A DNA stretch of 20,503 bases from JAQGMO01 sp050954505 (GCA_050954505.1 JBPBPY010000221.1:1-20503), one strand, 5' to 3'; counted from the stretch's first letter, positions 6,316 through 15,602 are shown. Translations and numbers: made by a program. The notes: a model not told the origin generated them from the sequence alone.

Positions 6316-9300
6316 TTATCTTACAAGGGAAACACTTTCCCCTTCCACACGCAAACAGCCAGCAACCCGGCCAACCCGAATCGCCTGCCCAACCCGGTCT
6401 TCCGCACTTGCAGTGGTACGTGAAATTTTCATCAAGCGGCAAATCGATCGGGCCAGGCCGGTAATGGTGGTGCTGCCATGGCGGGAGACGATGAACAGCG
6501 CCAAGTTGCCGATTTCTTCGAAACAGATTTCGTCCAGCGTGCGCTTCGACTCCGGGTCTTGTCCCGGCGTGCGGAAACCTTCCCAGCTCTGTGGATCGAT
6601 ACTGGCCGGCCAATAGAACCTGGTTCCGCTTTCGGTGTGCCTCGCGGCTTCGCCGATCAGGTTCGACAGCAGCCTCTCGATCCGGCTTCCCGTCTTTGCC
6701 ATTCCCCAGGCACGCGCTACCCGGCGGTACAGAATGTCGTCGGCAACAGGTCCTTCGGTTTCTATCACTTCCAGCAACTGGGACAGGAGCAGCGGTTCCG
6801 ACGCCTTGTCATGGAATTTTTCCGGATCTCCCGGCGAGAGCCTGGTGATGGACAGTTGCGGCAAGTCGTCTGAAACTTTTGCAGACACAAGGCCAACCTG
6901 ATCAGGCTCCTGGTTTTCTGCAATCAGTTCTTCAGGCGCCGGTTCAATCGGCTCGATGGCAGATTCTGCCACGACAGCGCCAGCATCGGTATCAGTATCG
7001 GCAACCTTTGCAGCATCCTCTTGCGCAAGCAGGGCGTCAAGCCGGGCAATCAGTTTTTTCATTGGCTCCTGGGGATTGAGCCACCAGTCGGTCGACCAGA
7101 TGCGAAACAGGTTCCATCCCAGGCCCTCCAGGACATGCTGGCGCAAGCGGTCGCGGTCGCGCGCGGTGGCGCCAGAATGGTAGGTAGCGCCATCGCATTC
7201 GACACCTAGCAGATAGCGTCCCGGCGCGCGGGGATCGACAACGCCGATATCGATGCGGTAACCCGATACGCCGACTTGAGGATGGGCGACCCAGCCATGC
7301 TCGCGCAGCGCCTTGATGACCTGTTCCTCGAACGGGCTTTCCGGCTCCATTCCCGTTGGCGTTACCTGTTCCACCAAAGCGCGCGGGCCGCGCATGGCGA
7401 ATTCGAGGTAATGCTTGAGGTCGCGCACCCCGGCCGCGCGGATTTTGGAAAGGTCGATCTGGTCGGGCATCAAGGTACTGAAAACGACCACGCCCTGGCG
7501 GGCGCGCGAGACCGCCACATTCAGGCGCCGGTGCCCGCCTTCCAGGTTCAGCGGACCAAAGTTCAGACTGACCTTGCCGGCCTGGTCGGGACCGTACGTG
7601 ATGGAAAAATAGATGATGTCGCGCTCGTCGCCCTGGACATTTTCCAGGTTCTTGATGAACAGCGGCTCTGCCACAATGCGCGAAATTGCCTGGTCCAGTG
7701 GCGCCGATGCGCGCCGGCGCTGGTCCAGCAACTGCTCGATCAGGCTTTGCTGCGCCTGGTTGAATGTCACCACCCCCAAGGTCTGGTCCCGGGTCGCTGC
7801 ATCGAGGTAGTGGGTCTCGATGGCCTTGACGATGGCCTCGGCTTCGGCACGGTTGGTGCGCGAGCCGCCGCGGTCATACACGCCCGCGACAGGTTCGAAG
7901 CGCACGCCCCGGTCTTCGGTGAAGGGGGATGGAAACGTCACCAGGCGATTGTCGTAGTAGGTGACATTGCTGAACGTGATCAAGCTTTCGTGCTGGCTGC
8001 GGTAGTGCCAGTTCAAACCCAGCTTGGGCATGCCGATGCTCAGGCATTCATCGAGGATGCTTTCCAGGTCCTGGATTTCTTCATCGCTGCCCATCTCTTC
8101 CGGATCATCCGTGCGGCCAAAGAAGTTGGTCGGTGGCAGCTGCTTTGGATCGCCGACGCAAACCAGCTGCTGTCCGCGTGCAATGGCGCCGACCGCATCC
8201 CAGACCGGGATCTGCGAGGCTTCATCGAAAATCACCACATCGAACTGGGCATGCCCGGCATCGAGATACTGGGCCACCGATAGCGGCGACATCAACAGGC
8301 AGGGCTTGAGTTTGGGCATCAAGGTCGGCAGGCTTTGCACCAGCTGCCGGATCGGCATGTTGCCGCGCTGGCGCTGCAATTCGCGCCGCAGTTTGCCCAT
8401 TTCGGATTCCGCGCCCGGCGTGATGCCGGAGTTGGCCGGCACTTCGCCGGACAGTCTGGCCACCACGTATTGCTGCGTCAGGGTCTGGAAGCGCGCATCG
8501 GCGGCGCGGAATTCGGCGATCTTGCGGCCATGGTCGGCACTCGAGAAGGTGCACAGCACAGGTTCGCGATCGATGATTTTTTTTACCCACCAGCTTTGAT
8601 AGCTGAACTCGAAGAAATCGGCAATTTCTTCCAGCGCCACCTGATCCGACTCCAGAGCGTCGACCAAACCCTGCAGGCCAGAAGCGCAGGCGCGCAAACG
8701 GGCGCGCTGCCACAGACACCATGGCTGCAATTGCCGTTGCGCCTGTTGCCAGCTTTGAAGAAGCGCGCGCAAGCGTGCCAGCGCGCCATCGGCCTGCGGC
8801 AATTGCCCAAGTCCTGCGGTGCAGTGGGCTACGTCAGCCATCACCAGCAGGTGGGCGCGGCAGGCGCGATACGCATCACGGTACGCAAGCAGGCTGGCAC
8901 CGATGGCATTACCTGGCCGCAGCATGTCGCGATGTTGCGTAACCAGCGATTGCAGCCGTGCGCGCAACCGTTGTGCCAGCTCGAGATCGGCGCCGACAAG
9001 CTGCGACACCGTGCGGGAAAACGCCTCAGCCCATTCGGCGGCGTTGTCCGCTACAGCCCAGTCGGTCCTGTGTGCCACATAGTGTTCGTTCAACAGCAAA
9101 GCTGCATCGGCGCCCACCAAAGCCATTGCGCTGTCGGCGGCGTTGACCTGGCCCAGCGCGGCGAGCAAGGCAGGCAGCTCGGTCTCGGGCGGACGTGTCC
9201 TGTCCAGACGGTAGAGGCGCAGTCGCGCGGTCACAGCGCGCCTGGCAAACCAGTTTTTTTGCCACCAGGTCAATGTCGCCGCACGCCACGCCATGGAGAG

Positions 9301-12300
9301 TTCGGCAGCGGGTACCGAAGCGAGTTCTTCCGCATAGCGGTTTCCCAGCGCATCCCAGGCTTTCTGGCGCGCCAGTCCATGCTGGCGCAAGAAGCGCAGT
9401 TTGTTGCGCGCCGATTCATCATGGGCGGCGCCAGCAATGCCAAGCGGAATATCGGGCGCACGCAGCAGCAGGTCTGCCAAGGCATCGATTGCGTTCAAAC
9501 CGGCCAGCGACAGTCCGTTGCCGGCCAGTCCAAGATGGTCCGATGCCTGCCCGACAGCCTGCTGCAACGTCTCGCACGCCTGGTCCAGCGCACCTGCCGT
9601 GTCCTGGAAGGTTTGCTGCCAGCTCGGTGTCCAGTCGGTCTTGCCAATCAGTGCCAGCGGATGGTGGTTGATGGCAGAAAGCTGGCTGGCCAGTGCCGCC
9701 ATCTGGCGCGTCTGCTCGCGCAGTGCTTCGAGTTCGGCGCGGCCGTGGATACCGGCATCGGCCCAATCCATTTTGGCGGCGCGGCGCTCGCCATGCTTGA
9801 TGCACATGCCAATGGCATCGAAGATCGACAAGCCATTCGGGTGACGATGATGCAAGGCCTTGGCCAAGCCGTTCAAATCCAGGCGCAGACTGGAGAGGCG
9901 CTCGGCCTCCCGTTCCCAGTCCGCCACCGTGCGCGCGCCGGCGGCGTCCAGCGCCATGCCCAGCTGCTTGAGCACTTCGGACTTCCTGGCCTTGGAGGAA
10001 TGCAGCTCCAGGCAAAACGGTCCCAGCCCGATCGACTTCAAGCGCCGATGCACCACATCGAGCGCCGCCATTTTTTCCGAGACGAACAGCACTGTCTTGC
10101 CGGTGGCCAGCAGATGGGTGATCAGGTTGGTGATGGTCTGGCTCTTGCCGGTACCCGGCGGCCCCTCGACCACCAGGTTCTGCCCCGCACTGGCGGCGCA
10201 AATCGCACGCAGTTGCGACGAGTCCGACAGCAGCGGCGCAAACAGGTCTTGCGGTTTGTGGCTGGCGTCGAGCGTCGCCGGTTCGAAGCCGATCTCCTCG
10301 CTGGGCAGTGACTGGCCAGGATTGTTGATCAGATGCGCAACGATGGGATTGACACTCAACTGGGCCTGCCGGCTCTGCAGGTCCTTCCACATCAGGTATT
10401 TCGTAAACGAGAAAATGCCCAGATGGACCTGGTCGCGCACTTCCCATCCCTGCAGTTCGGAGACGGCCAGGCGGAAATTCTGCAGCACGCGTTCGACATC
10501 GATCCCTTTGTCGTCCACGGGCAGCAAATCGCCGGTCGGAATTTTCAGGGAAAAATCCTGGGCCAGTTTCTGAATCAGGGTCGGGTTGATGATGGCTTCA
10601 TCATCATGGCGCAGCAGGCGAAATCCACTGCGCACCGATTCGCGCGTCAAGCTCACCGGAATCAGAAGGATGGGCGCCAGGTGATGGAGTTCGGCATGTT
10701 TTTCTTCCTGCCACTGCAGCAGGCCGAAGACCATGAACAAGGTATTGGCGCCGCCCTCCTCCATGCCTGTGCCGGCTGCCCGGTAGATTTCCAGCAAGCG
10801 CGCTTCCAGCACGTCCTCAGCCACATCGACAATGATTTCCCGCCGCGACAGAGCGTCGGCAGCCAGCACATCCAAGACCGAACTGCCGCTTCGTCCAGAG
10901 AACGTTGCTGCATCGCGGGCATCGTGCGCATTGGCTCCCGCCGTGCCTGCCATGAGCGGCGGACAGGCACGAATCCTGAATTCCCTGCCGTCCGAAAGCA
11001 GGTCTTCCAGCGCCGCCGGGTCCGGGCAGATCAGCTTGACATTGGTCTTGGCCGGTTTGAAGTTGAGCAGGCGATTGCGCAGCGTCAGGTCGAGCAGCCT
11101 GCTTTTCCAGCGCGCCAGCCGTCCCTCGGGCGTATCGACGATATCACCCTCCTTGAGCGGCAGGCTGACCTGGTCGAGCACCGGCAGCGCAGGCGCAGGC
11201 TCGATGCCTGGCGCGGCCGATGAAGGCGCGTTTTCAGGCGAGGTTGCGGGCGGATTGCCGGCACTCGAACGCGAAGGCAATGGCCTGATCTGCAGTTCGC
11301 GCGCGCGGCGGATATCGATTGCGTATTGAAAGTCTTCGCCGTCATCGAGATACTGCGCGCCGGTCGAACAAGCCCATTGCAAGGAGGGTTTCTGGCCGCC
11401 TGCAACACCGGTGGTTTCAAACACCAGGAACTCGCCCGACTTGACGCGTTTCCTGATCGCCTGCACATCGTCGATCAATGCCGTGGCAAAGCAGGTCTCG
11501 ACCAGCCAGACCCCAACCCAGGCATGGGCTTCCTTGATCAATATCACTGGATGCAGGCCTGCTTGCTCCAGGCAGGAGGCAAACAGCATGGCCAGGTCCA
11601 GGCAAGTCGCGACCTTGCCATCGAGAATACGTTCAGGCGTGCGGATTTTCTGGCCGCCATTGCCAAATGACGCAGGCGGGTTCGAATAATGCAGCTCTTT
11701 CGCCAGCAGCGTGCTGTACAAGGCCGAAACCTGGCGCCAGACTGCATCGCGGCTCTTGTCCTGGTAGCCGTTCATGGCGCCGCCGCCATCGGCCTGGCGC
11801 AGCAGTGTCGAGGCGCTGCTGAGCAAATGATCGATGACGGGTGCATTGGGCATACAAAATGCAGCCAGCAACTCCGGCAAGGCGCGGGTGCCGGCCCACT
11901 GGTCGTAGGCCAGTACCTCGATCTCGTGACGCGTTTCGCTGATCGTCTGCTCCTGCGCCGACAACTGCACATTGACCGAAGCCAGCGTGGTTTCGTCGAG
12001 CTGGCTCAGGTAATCGTGGTCGGGATGCAGATCGACGGGCGAAATCCGGCGCGACTCGCCCGGCGCGAGCTGGTCGAAATGCAGCCTTGTGCCCAGCGCA
12101 AAGGCAGGCGTGCAGCGGATCATTGCCTCGATGGCAAACAGCGTGGCCGCACCGGTATTGGTGACGGTCAGCGAACGGATCACGGGGATATGATTCTGGA
12201 TCGCTGCGTAGCCGATGGTCTTGTCCATCTCCACTGCCAGGTTCACTTGAGGTAGTGCGCTTGTCATTGTGAGCGGCACGACTTCAGTGTTTTCAATGGT

Positions 12301-12303
12301 CAT
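6316..12303 (-). CDS. Giant DUF4011-SF1 helicase-Vsr/MTES_1575 nuclease-DUF3320 protein with transglutaminase-like domain
   Basis: An intact 1995-aa multidomain protein. Residues ~15-140 look like a beta-sandwich. Residues ~180-310 form a transglutaminase-like domain with a visible Cys-His-Asp set (ATCLDLAMLFASCL, C234; AHAWVGVWL, H260; ALIDD, Asp near 275). DUF4011 begins near 392 (RWKSRLLDLTLRNRLLNF). The SF1 helicase has Walker A GPPGTGKS (714-721), DEAS (1360-1363), GDPKQLPP (1384-1391), and motif VI RRLNVAVSRAR near 1591. A Vsr/MTES_1575-like nuclease occupies ~1654-1740, with D1685 and ECD at 1702-1704. DUF3320 occupies ~1850-1995. All catalytic residues I can check are kept. Large DUF4011-helicase-Vsr proteins have been reported as single-gene antiphage factors (from memory, Hhe), so a nucleic-acid-targeting defence role is likely. 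It is cytosolic, has no signal peptide and no obvious Shine-Dalgarno, and a later ATG at 12267 is possible. It converges on the TA operon. Confidence 0.9.
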   Translation of the reverse strand: MTIENTEVVPLTMTSALPQVNLAVEMDKTIGYAAIQNHIPVIRSLTVTNTGAATLFAIEAMIRCTPAFALGTRLHFDQLAPGESRRISPVDLHPDHDYLSQLDETTLASVNVQLSAQEQTISETRHEIEVLAYDQWAGTRALPELLAAFCMPNAPVIDHLLSSASTLLRQADGGGAMNGYQDKSRDAVWRQVSALYSTLLAKELHYSNPPASFGNGGQKIRTPERILDGKVATCLDLAMLFASCLEQAGLHPVILIKEAHAWVGVWLVETCFATALIDDVQAIRKRVKSGEFLVFETTGVAGGQKPSLQWACSTGAQYLDDGEDFQYAIDIRRARELQIRPLPSRSSAGNPPATSPENAPSSAAPGIEPAPALPVLDQVSLPLKEGDIVDTPEGRLARWKSRLLDLTLRNRLLNFKPAKTNVKLICPDPAALEDLLSDGREFRIRACPPLMAGTAGANAHDARDAATFSGRSGSSVLDVLAADALSRREIIVDVAEDVLEARLLEIYRAAGTGMEEGGANTLFMVFGLLQWQEEKHAELHHLAPILLIPVSLTRESVRSGFRLLRHDDEAIINPTLIQKLAQDFSLKIPTGDLLPVDDKGIDVERVLQNFRLAVSELQGWEVRDQVHLGIFSFTKYLMWKDLQSRQAQLSVNPIVAHLINNPGQSLPSEEIGFEPATLDASHKPQDLFAPLLSDSSQLRAICAASAGQNLVVEGPPGTGKSQTITNLITHLLATGKTVLFVSEKMAALDVVHRRLKSIGLGPFCLELHSSKARKSEVLKQLGMALDAAGARTVADWEREAERLSSLRLDLNGLAKALHHRHPNGLSIFDAIGMCIKHGERRAAKMDWADAGIHGRAELEALREQTRQMAALASQLSAINHHPLALIGKTDWTPSWQQTFQDTAGALDQACETLQQAVGQASDHLGLAGNGLSLAGLNAIDALADLLLRAPDIPLGIAGAAHDESARNKLRFLRQHGLARQKAWDALGNRYAEELASVPAAELSMAWRAATLTWWQKNWFARRAVTARLRLYRLDRTRPPETELPALLAALGQVNAADSAMALVGADAALLLNEHYVAHRTDWAVADNAAEWAEAFSRTVSQLVGADLELAQRLRARLQSLVTQHRDMLRPGNAIGASLLAYRDAYRACRAHLLVMADVAHCTAGLGQLPQADGALARLRALLQSWQQAQRQLQPWCLWQRARLRACASGLQGLVDALESDQVALEEIADFFEFSYQSWWVKKIIDREPVLCTFSSADHGRKIAEFRAADARFQTLTQQYVVARLSGEVPANSGITPGAESEMGKLRRELQRQRGNMPIRQLVQSLPTLMPKLKPCLLMSPLSVAQYLDAGHAQFDVVIFDEASQIPVWDAVGAIARGQQLVCVGDPKQLPPTNFFGRTDDPEEMGSDEEIQDLESILDECLSIGMPKLGLNWHYRSQHESLITFSNVTYYDNRLVTFPSPFTEDRGVRFEPVAGVYDRGGSRTNRAEAEAIVKAIETHYLDAATRDQTLGVVTFNQAQQSLIEQLLDQRRRASAPLDQAISRIVAEPLFIKNLENVQGDERDIIYFSITYGPDQAGKVSLNFGPLNLEGGHRRLNVAVSRARQGVVVFSTLMPDQIDLSKIRAAGVRDLKHYLEFAMRGPRALVEQVTPTGMEPESPFEEQVIKALREHGWVAHPQVGVSGYRIDIGVVDPRAPGRYLLGVECDGATYHSGATARDRDRLRQHVLEGLGWNLFRIWSTDWWLNPQEPMKKLIARLDALLAQEDAAKVADTDTDAGAVVAESAIEPIEPAPEELIAENQEPDQVGLVSAKVSDDLPQLSITRLSPGDPEKFHDKASEPLLLSQLLEVIETEGPVADDILYRRVARAWGMAKTGSRIERLLSNLIGEAARHTESGTRFYWPASIDPQSWEGFRTPGQDPESKRTLDEICFEEIGNLALFIVSRHGSTTITGLARSICRLMKISRTTASAEDRVGQAIRVGRVAGCLRVEGESVSLVR

Positions 12304-12575
12304 TGGGACTCGCGGCTGGGTAGGGAAAATGGCAGAACAGAGATACTACCAAAAGCCCGCCTGGTCAGTTGTCTTGAGGTTGCATGCAGGCGCGCTCTTT
12401 GAGGCGAAACGCTCGAAATGGCGCGTTCTCGTTTTCGAGGCTGGGGATGATTGCAGTTTGACGACGCTGACAGGCCCAGGGGTTCCCATGAACGCAGGCA
12501 GCGTTACCAAAGTGGACTGCTGGTTCGGACTTGGTGCTGTGTTGCCGTGGCGCTCATGCGCCGCAGGTGCACATG

Positions 12576-12600
12576 AAAAAGCCACCCGCTTCGGGGTGGC
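12576..12600 (-). terminator. Intrinsic terminator of the phasin gene
   Basis: On the minus strand GCCACCC-CGAAGC-GGGTGGC forms a perfect 7-bp GC-rich stem and is followed at once by TTTTT. It starts 9 nt after the phasin stop codon. Confidence 0.9.
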
Positions 12601-12609
12601 CAGGCTTGC

Positions 12610-13191
12610 TTAGTTGTTCGTGCTGGTTGCGTCGCTGTACTGGTTCTCTTGCGCTGCAACGTTTTGCACCAGCTGCGAACTGGCAACGTTCAGATTTTTT
12701 TCCAGGGCGTCCACCATCTGCCTGGTGCCCTTGTTGAACTTTTCATAGTTACGGTTGGAACTGTTGATTGCCGACTTCACCGCCGAAATGACATTCTCCG
12801 ATCCGGCCGGCGCATTCTTGCTGATCTCGTCAACGAAGTTGGTCAATTTCTCGCCTTGCGTATTCACCTGGTTTTCAGTCTTTGAACTGAGATCGGAATG
12901 CATGCCGGAAACAATCGCCGTCAAGTGGCGCGAATACGCAAACAGCTTTTCAGGACTTTGCTTCGACTGTGTCGTCAGCACATTGATCTGTTCTTGAAAA
13001 TCCTTCGCCGCAAGCATGTTGCGCGTGGCTGCAGTGGATTCTTCAAACAAGGTCTTGGCAGTCGCCAAATTCAATTGGGCAACTTTTTGCAGATTATCGA
13101 AAATCCCGCTGCTGAGGGAATGCATGTACGCCAATTGTGTGTCGAACTGGGTTTTCGTTGCGGATGAAAATTGCTCTTGGGACAGAAACAT
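12610..13191 (-). CDS. phaP: Phasin family protein (PHB granule-associated)
   Basis: The 193-aa product has the TIGR01841 phasin layout: an N-terminal MFLSQEQFSSATKTQFDTQL, then FDNLQKVAQLNLATAKTLFE, and a long amphipathic helical body ending in low-complexity polar residues. It lacks a signal peptide and membrane segments. Phasins coat polyhydroxybutyrate granules and control their number and size. The start is fixed by a strong AAGGAG 6 nt upstream. It has its own near-consensus promoter (13306-13279) and terminator (12600-12576), so it is monocistronic. No PHB synthesis genes are in the window. The symbol follows family usage; paralogues are common in this group. Confidence 0.93.
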   Translation of the reverse strand: MFLSQEQFSSATKTQFDTQLAYMHSLSSGIFDNLQKVAQLNLATAKTLFEESTAATRNMLAAKDFQEQINVLTTQSKQSPEKLFAYSRHLTAIVSGMHSDLSSKTENQVNTQGEKLTNFVDEISKNAPAGSENVISAVKSAINSSNRNYEKFNKGTRQMVDALEKNLNVASSQLVQNVAAQENQYSDATSTNN

Positions 13192-13278
13192 TCAATTCTC
13201 CTTGTATGCATCGTTTGACGATGTCGGTTGTGATATTTCAGCACAGAAAAACTAACATTTGTGCGCTGCAACGAAAGC

Positions 13279-13306
13279 ATTCTAGTCCAATCAAATTCAC
13301 TGTCAA
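13279..13306 (-). promoter_or_regulatory. Strong sigma-70 promoter of the phasin gene
   Basis: On the minus strand a perfect TTGACA (13306-13301), a 16-bp spacer and TAGAAT (13284-13279, 5/6). Transcription would begin near 13272, leaving a leader of about 80 nt. This fits the high abundance of phasins. Confidence 0.75.
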
Positions 13307-13390
13307 CCCAATCCTGCATGACCATTCTCAAAGGATTTTTTCTGTTCGCAATTTTTTTCGATGCCCTCGTCTGCCTCTAATCTGTCTCTC

Positions 13391-13440
13391 ATTTGCCTTC
13401 GTCCGCCTTCATTCGCCTTCATCCTTTCCCGCAGGCGGGA
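13391..13440. repeat. Degenerate 10-bp tandem repeat and small hairpin
   Basis: Three 10-bp units (TTTGCCTTCG, TCCGCCTTCA, TTCGCCTTCA) lie in tandem at about 13392-13421, followed by TCCCGC-AG-GCGGGA (13427-13440). They occur in the gap between the divergent phasin and dehydrogenase genes. No function is evident. Confidence 0.35.
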
Positions 13441-13452
13441 CAAACCAAGTCA

Positions 13453-13482
13453 GCGCCACACAGAAATTTTTCTTCGTGGCGC
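13453..13482. promoter_or_regulatory. Hairpin upstream of the PQQ dehydrogenase gene
   Basis: GCGCCAC (13453-13459) pairs with GTGGCGC (13476-13482), and inside it AGAAA (13462-13466) pairs with TTTCT (13469-13473) across a 2x2 internal loop. The structure lies about 105 nt before the start codon, with no T-run after it. It may be a leader element or an operator. Confidence 0.4.
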
Positions 13483-13586
13483 ATTCAACTGGAACACTTT
13501 GCGTGTGCGCAAGAACATCGATAGTCGATCCATTACATTGATCGCATCATAAAAATATTCCAATAAATTCCATGAGGCCAACTTCA

Positions 13587-15407
13587 ATGATTTTGCACAC
13601 CAAGAAAAAGCATTGCGCTCTGAACATCGGGCTGGCGCTGTCATTTGCCTTCGTCGGCACTGCTGCCCTGGCGCAGCAGGGAGACGGCACCAAGGTCGAT
13701 ATTCCAATTTCGATTTTCAAACCTGCGAAAGTCGATGTCACACCGGCACGCCTGGCAAGCCTGAAGGCGCCCGACGGATTCCAGGTGACGGTCTTTGCCC
13801 AGGGATTGAAAAACGCCCGCATCGTGACTGTTGCACCGAATGGCACCATCTACGTCAGCCGCCGCGACCAGGGCGACGTGGTCATGCTCAAGGATGCGAA
13901 TGGCGATGGCAAGGCCGACGGCCCGCCCGTGATTGTCGCCAACCGCGCCGGCGCACATGGCATGGCAATTCATGACAACAAGTTCTACCTTGTGACGGTC
14001 AAGGAACTGTTTGTCGCCGACATGCTGCCCGATGGCCGCCTGGGTCCCTTGAAGCTGCTGCTCGGCGACCTGCCCGATGGTGGCCAGCACGGCAACCGCA
14101 CACTGGCTTTCGGCCCCGACGGCATGATTTATCTGAGCGCCGGATCGACCTGCAACAGCTGTAATGAAAACAATCCGGAAAATGCCACCATCCTGAAAAT
14201 TTCACCCGATGGCCAGCAACGCAGCATCTTTGCCAGCGGCTTGCGCAACACCATCGGCTTTGGCTGGCAGCCACAGACTGGCGAGTTGTGGGGCATGGAC
14301 CATGGCATCGACTTCCTGGGTGACGATGCCCAGCCGGAAGAGCTCAACAAGATCGAGCTGGGCAAACAATACGGCTGGCCTCATGTGACAGGCGCCGGCG
14401 ACATCTATCCCCAAAGCACGCCGGTGGGAGAGATCAGCAAGGAAGAATGGAAGGCGCAAAGCGTGCCCATGGTGCTGGGCTATACCGCGCACGCAGCGCC
14501 GATGCAGATGGTGTTCTACACCGGCGGCCAGTTTCCTGCCGAAATGCGTGGCGATGCCTTCGTCACCATGCGCGGTTCCTGGAACCGCAAGCAGGCTTCC
14601 GGTTATGAAATCGTGCGTGTGCATTTCGAGAACGGCCAACCTGCGGCATTCATGCCGTTCGTCTCCGGCTTTCTCACCGATGGCGGCACGACCCATATCG
14701 CGCGGCCGGTCGGCCTGGCGCAGGCCAGCGATGGCGCCCTGCTGATGGCCGACGATGCCAATGGCGTGTTGTACCGCATTGCCTACACTGGTCAAAAGCC
14801 GGGCAATACGGCACAGCCATCACTGCCGCCTGCCATCCCGGCCGGGCCGATGCAAAGCCAGGCGGCAAAAGGCACCAATGTGCCACTGGCCAAGGACCGG
14901 CCGGAAACCCGAGGTCCTGGCAAACTGACGGTACAGTCATCAGCCTTCACGCAAGGCAGCACGATGGCGGCAAAGTATTCCGAATATGCCGATGGCGTCT
15001 CGCCGGCCCTGAGCTGGACGGCGGTTGCGAATGCGCAATCGTATGCCGTGATCATGGAAGACCCGGTTGCCGTTCCGGCCAAACCCTTCGTGCATTGGCT
15101 GGCATGGAACATTCCGGCTGACGTCACCAGCCTGCCCGAGGGCATGCAGAAGCAGCCCAGGCTGACCGAACCGATGGGCGTCCTGCAGGGAAGGAACACC
15201 CGCGGGTCCACCGGCTACTACGGACCGCGCCCACCGGTTGGCGACGCACCCCACCCCTACCATTTCCAGGTCTTTGCGCTCGACACCCTGCTTCAGGTAC
15301 CTTTCGGTGCCGACCGGGATACGCTGCTGGCAGCCATGCGTGGCCATGTGCTTGGCAAGGGTGAACTGCTCGGCCGTTTTGGACAGCAGGTCAAGCCGCA
15401 GAAATAA
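13587..15407 (+). CDS. Secreted PQQ-dependent sorbosone/glucose-dehydrogenase-like protein fused to a YbhB/PEBP domain
   Basis: The product (606 aa) has a signal peptide (KKKHC...FAFVGTAALAQQ, cleavage after ALA). Residues ~55-400 form a six-bladed beta-propeller of the soluble PQQ glucose/sorbosone dehydrogenase family: GFQVTVFAQGLKNARIVTVA, GNRTLAFGPDGMIYLSAGS, the CNSC motif near 190, FASGLRNTIGFGW, MDHGIDFLGDD and a C-terminal ARPVGLAQA blade. After a Pro/Ala-rich linker, residues ~446-600 form a complete YbhB/YbcL (Raf-kinase-inhibitor-like) domain with VHWLAWNIP and GYYGPRPPVGDAPHPYHFQV. The start at 13587 is chosen because GAGG lies 9 nt before it; an in-frame ATG at 13572 has no ribosome site. 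The protein should be periplasmic and oxidise an aldose or similar sugar with PQQ. The role of the PEBP domain is unknown. No PQQ biosynthesis genes are near. Confidence 0.88.
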   Translation: MILHTKKKHCALNIGLALSFAFVGTAALAQQGDGTKVDIPISIFKPAKVDVTPARLASLKAPDGFQVTVFAQGLKNARIVTVAPNGTIYVSRRDQGDVVMLKDANGDGKADGPPVIVANRAGAHGMAIHDNKFYLVTVKELFVADMLPDGRLGPLKLLLGDLPDGGQHGNRTLAFGPDGMIYLSAGSTCNSCNENNPENATILKISPDGQQRSIFASGLRNTIGFGWQPQTGELWGMDHGIDFLGDDAQPEELNKIELGKQYGWPHVTGAGDIYPQSTPVGEISKEEWKAQSVPMVLGYTAHAAPMQMVFYTGGQFPAEMRGDAFVTMRGSWNRKQASGYEIVRVHFENGQPAAFMPFVSGFLTDGGTTHIARPVGLAQASDGALLMADDANGVLYRIAYTGQKPGNTAQPSLPPAIPAGPMQSQAAKGTNVPLAKDRPETRGPGKLTVQSSAFTQGSTMAAKYSEYADGVSPALSWTAVANAQSYAVIMEDPVAVPAKPFVHWLAWNIPADVTSLPEGMQKQPRLTEPMGVLQGRNTRGSTGYYGPRPPVGDAPHPYHFQVFALDTLLQVPFGADRDTLLAAMRGHVLGKGELLGRFGQQVKPQK

Positions 15408-15422
15408 TCCTGCCTCAACCTG

Positions 15423-15452
15423 ACACTCGCGGGATCCCCTCCCGCGCAGTGT
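15423..15452 (+). terminator. Strong hairpin after the dehydrogenase gene, no T-run
   Basis: ACACT-CGCGGGA-TCCCC-TCCCGCG-C-AGTGT makes a 12-bp stem with one bulged C. It begins 16 nt after the stop codon, between two convergent genes, where a terminator is expected. No U-tract follows on either strand, so it may act as an mRNA 3'-end stabiliser or a factor-assisted terminator. Confidence 0.5.
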
Positions 15453-15552
15453 TCACGCCGTCCTGGTCGGCCCCTGCAATATTTCTTGGATTTTGGAACT
15501 CAATATTTGTTCCGCAGCATTGGCTGTCGTTTGACAGTACACTTGCCCGCGT

Positions 15553-15602
15553 TGACCTGACCTGACCTGACCTGATACGGCATGGCATGGCATGGCATGG
15601 CA
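15553..15602. repeat. Two adjacent pentanucleotide microsatellites
   Basis: TGACC is repeated four times (15553-15572, followed by TGA), then after six bases GGCAT is repeated four times (15579-15598, followed by GGCA). Both arrays lie in the 3' region just past the stop codon of the minus-strand gene ending at 15610. Such arrays are prone to slippage. Confidence 0.9.

Noticed and set aside
7276..8283. 335-codon plus-strand open frame
   Set aside because: Antisense to the helicase motif III-VI and nuclease region; product resembles no family.
8335..10311. 658-codon plus-strand open frame
   Set aside because: It is antisense to the helicase gene, whose motifs are intact on the other strand; long antisense frames are expected in GC-rich genes, and the product has no recognisable domain.
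15553..15602. CRISPR-like array
   Set aside because: The units are 5 bp with no spacers; it is a simple microsatellite.
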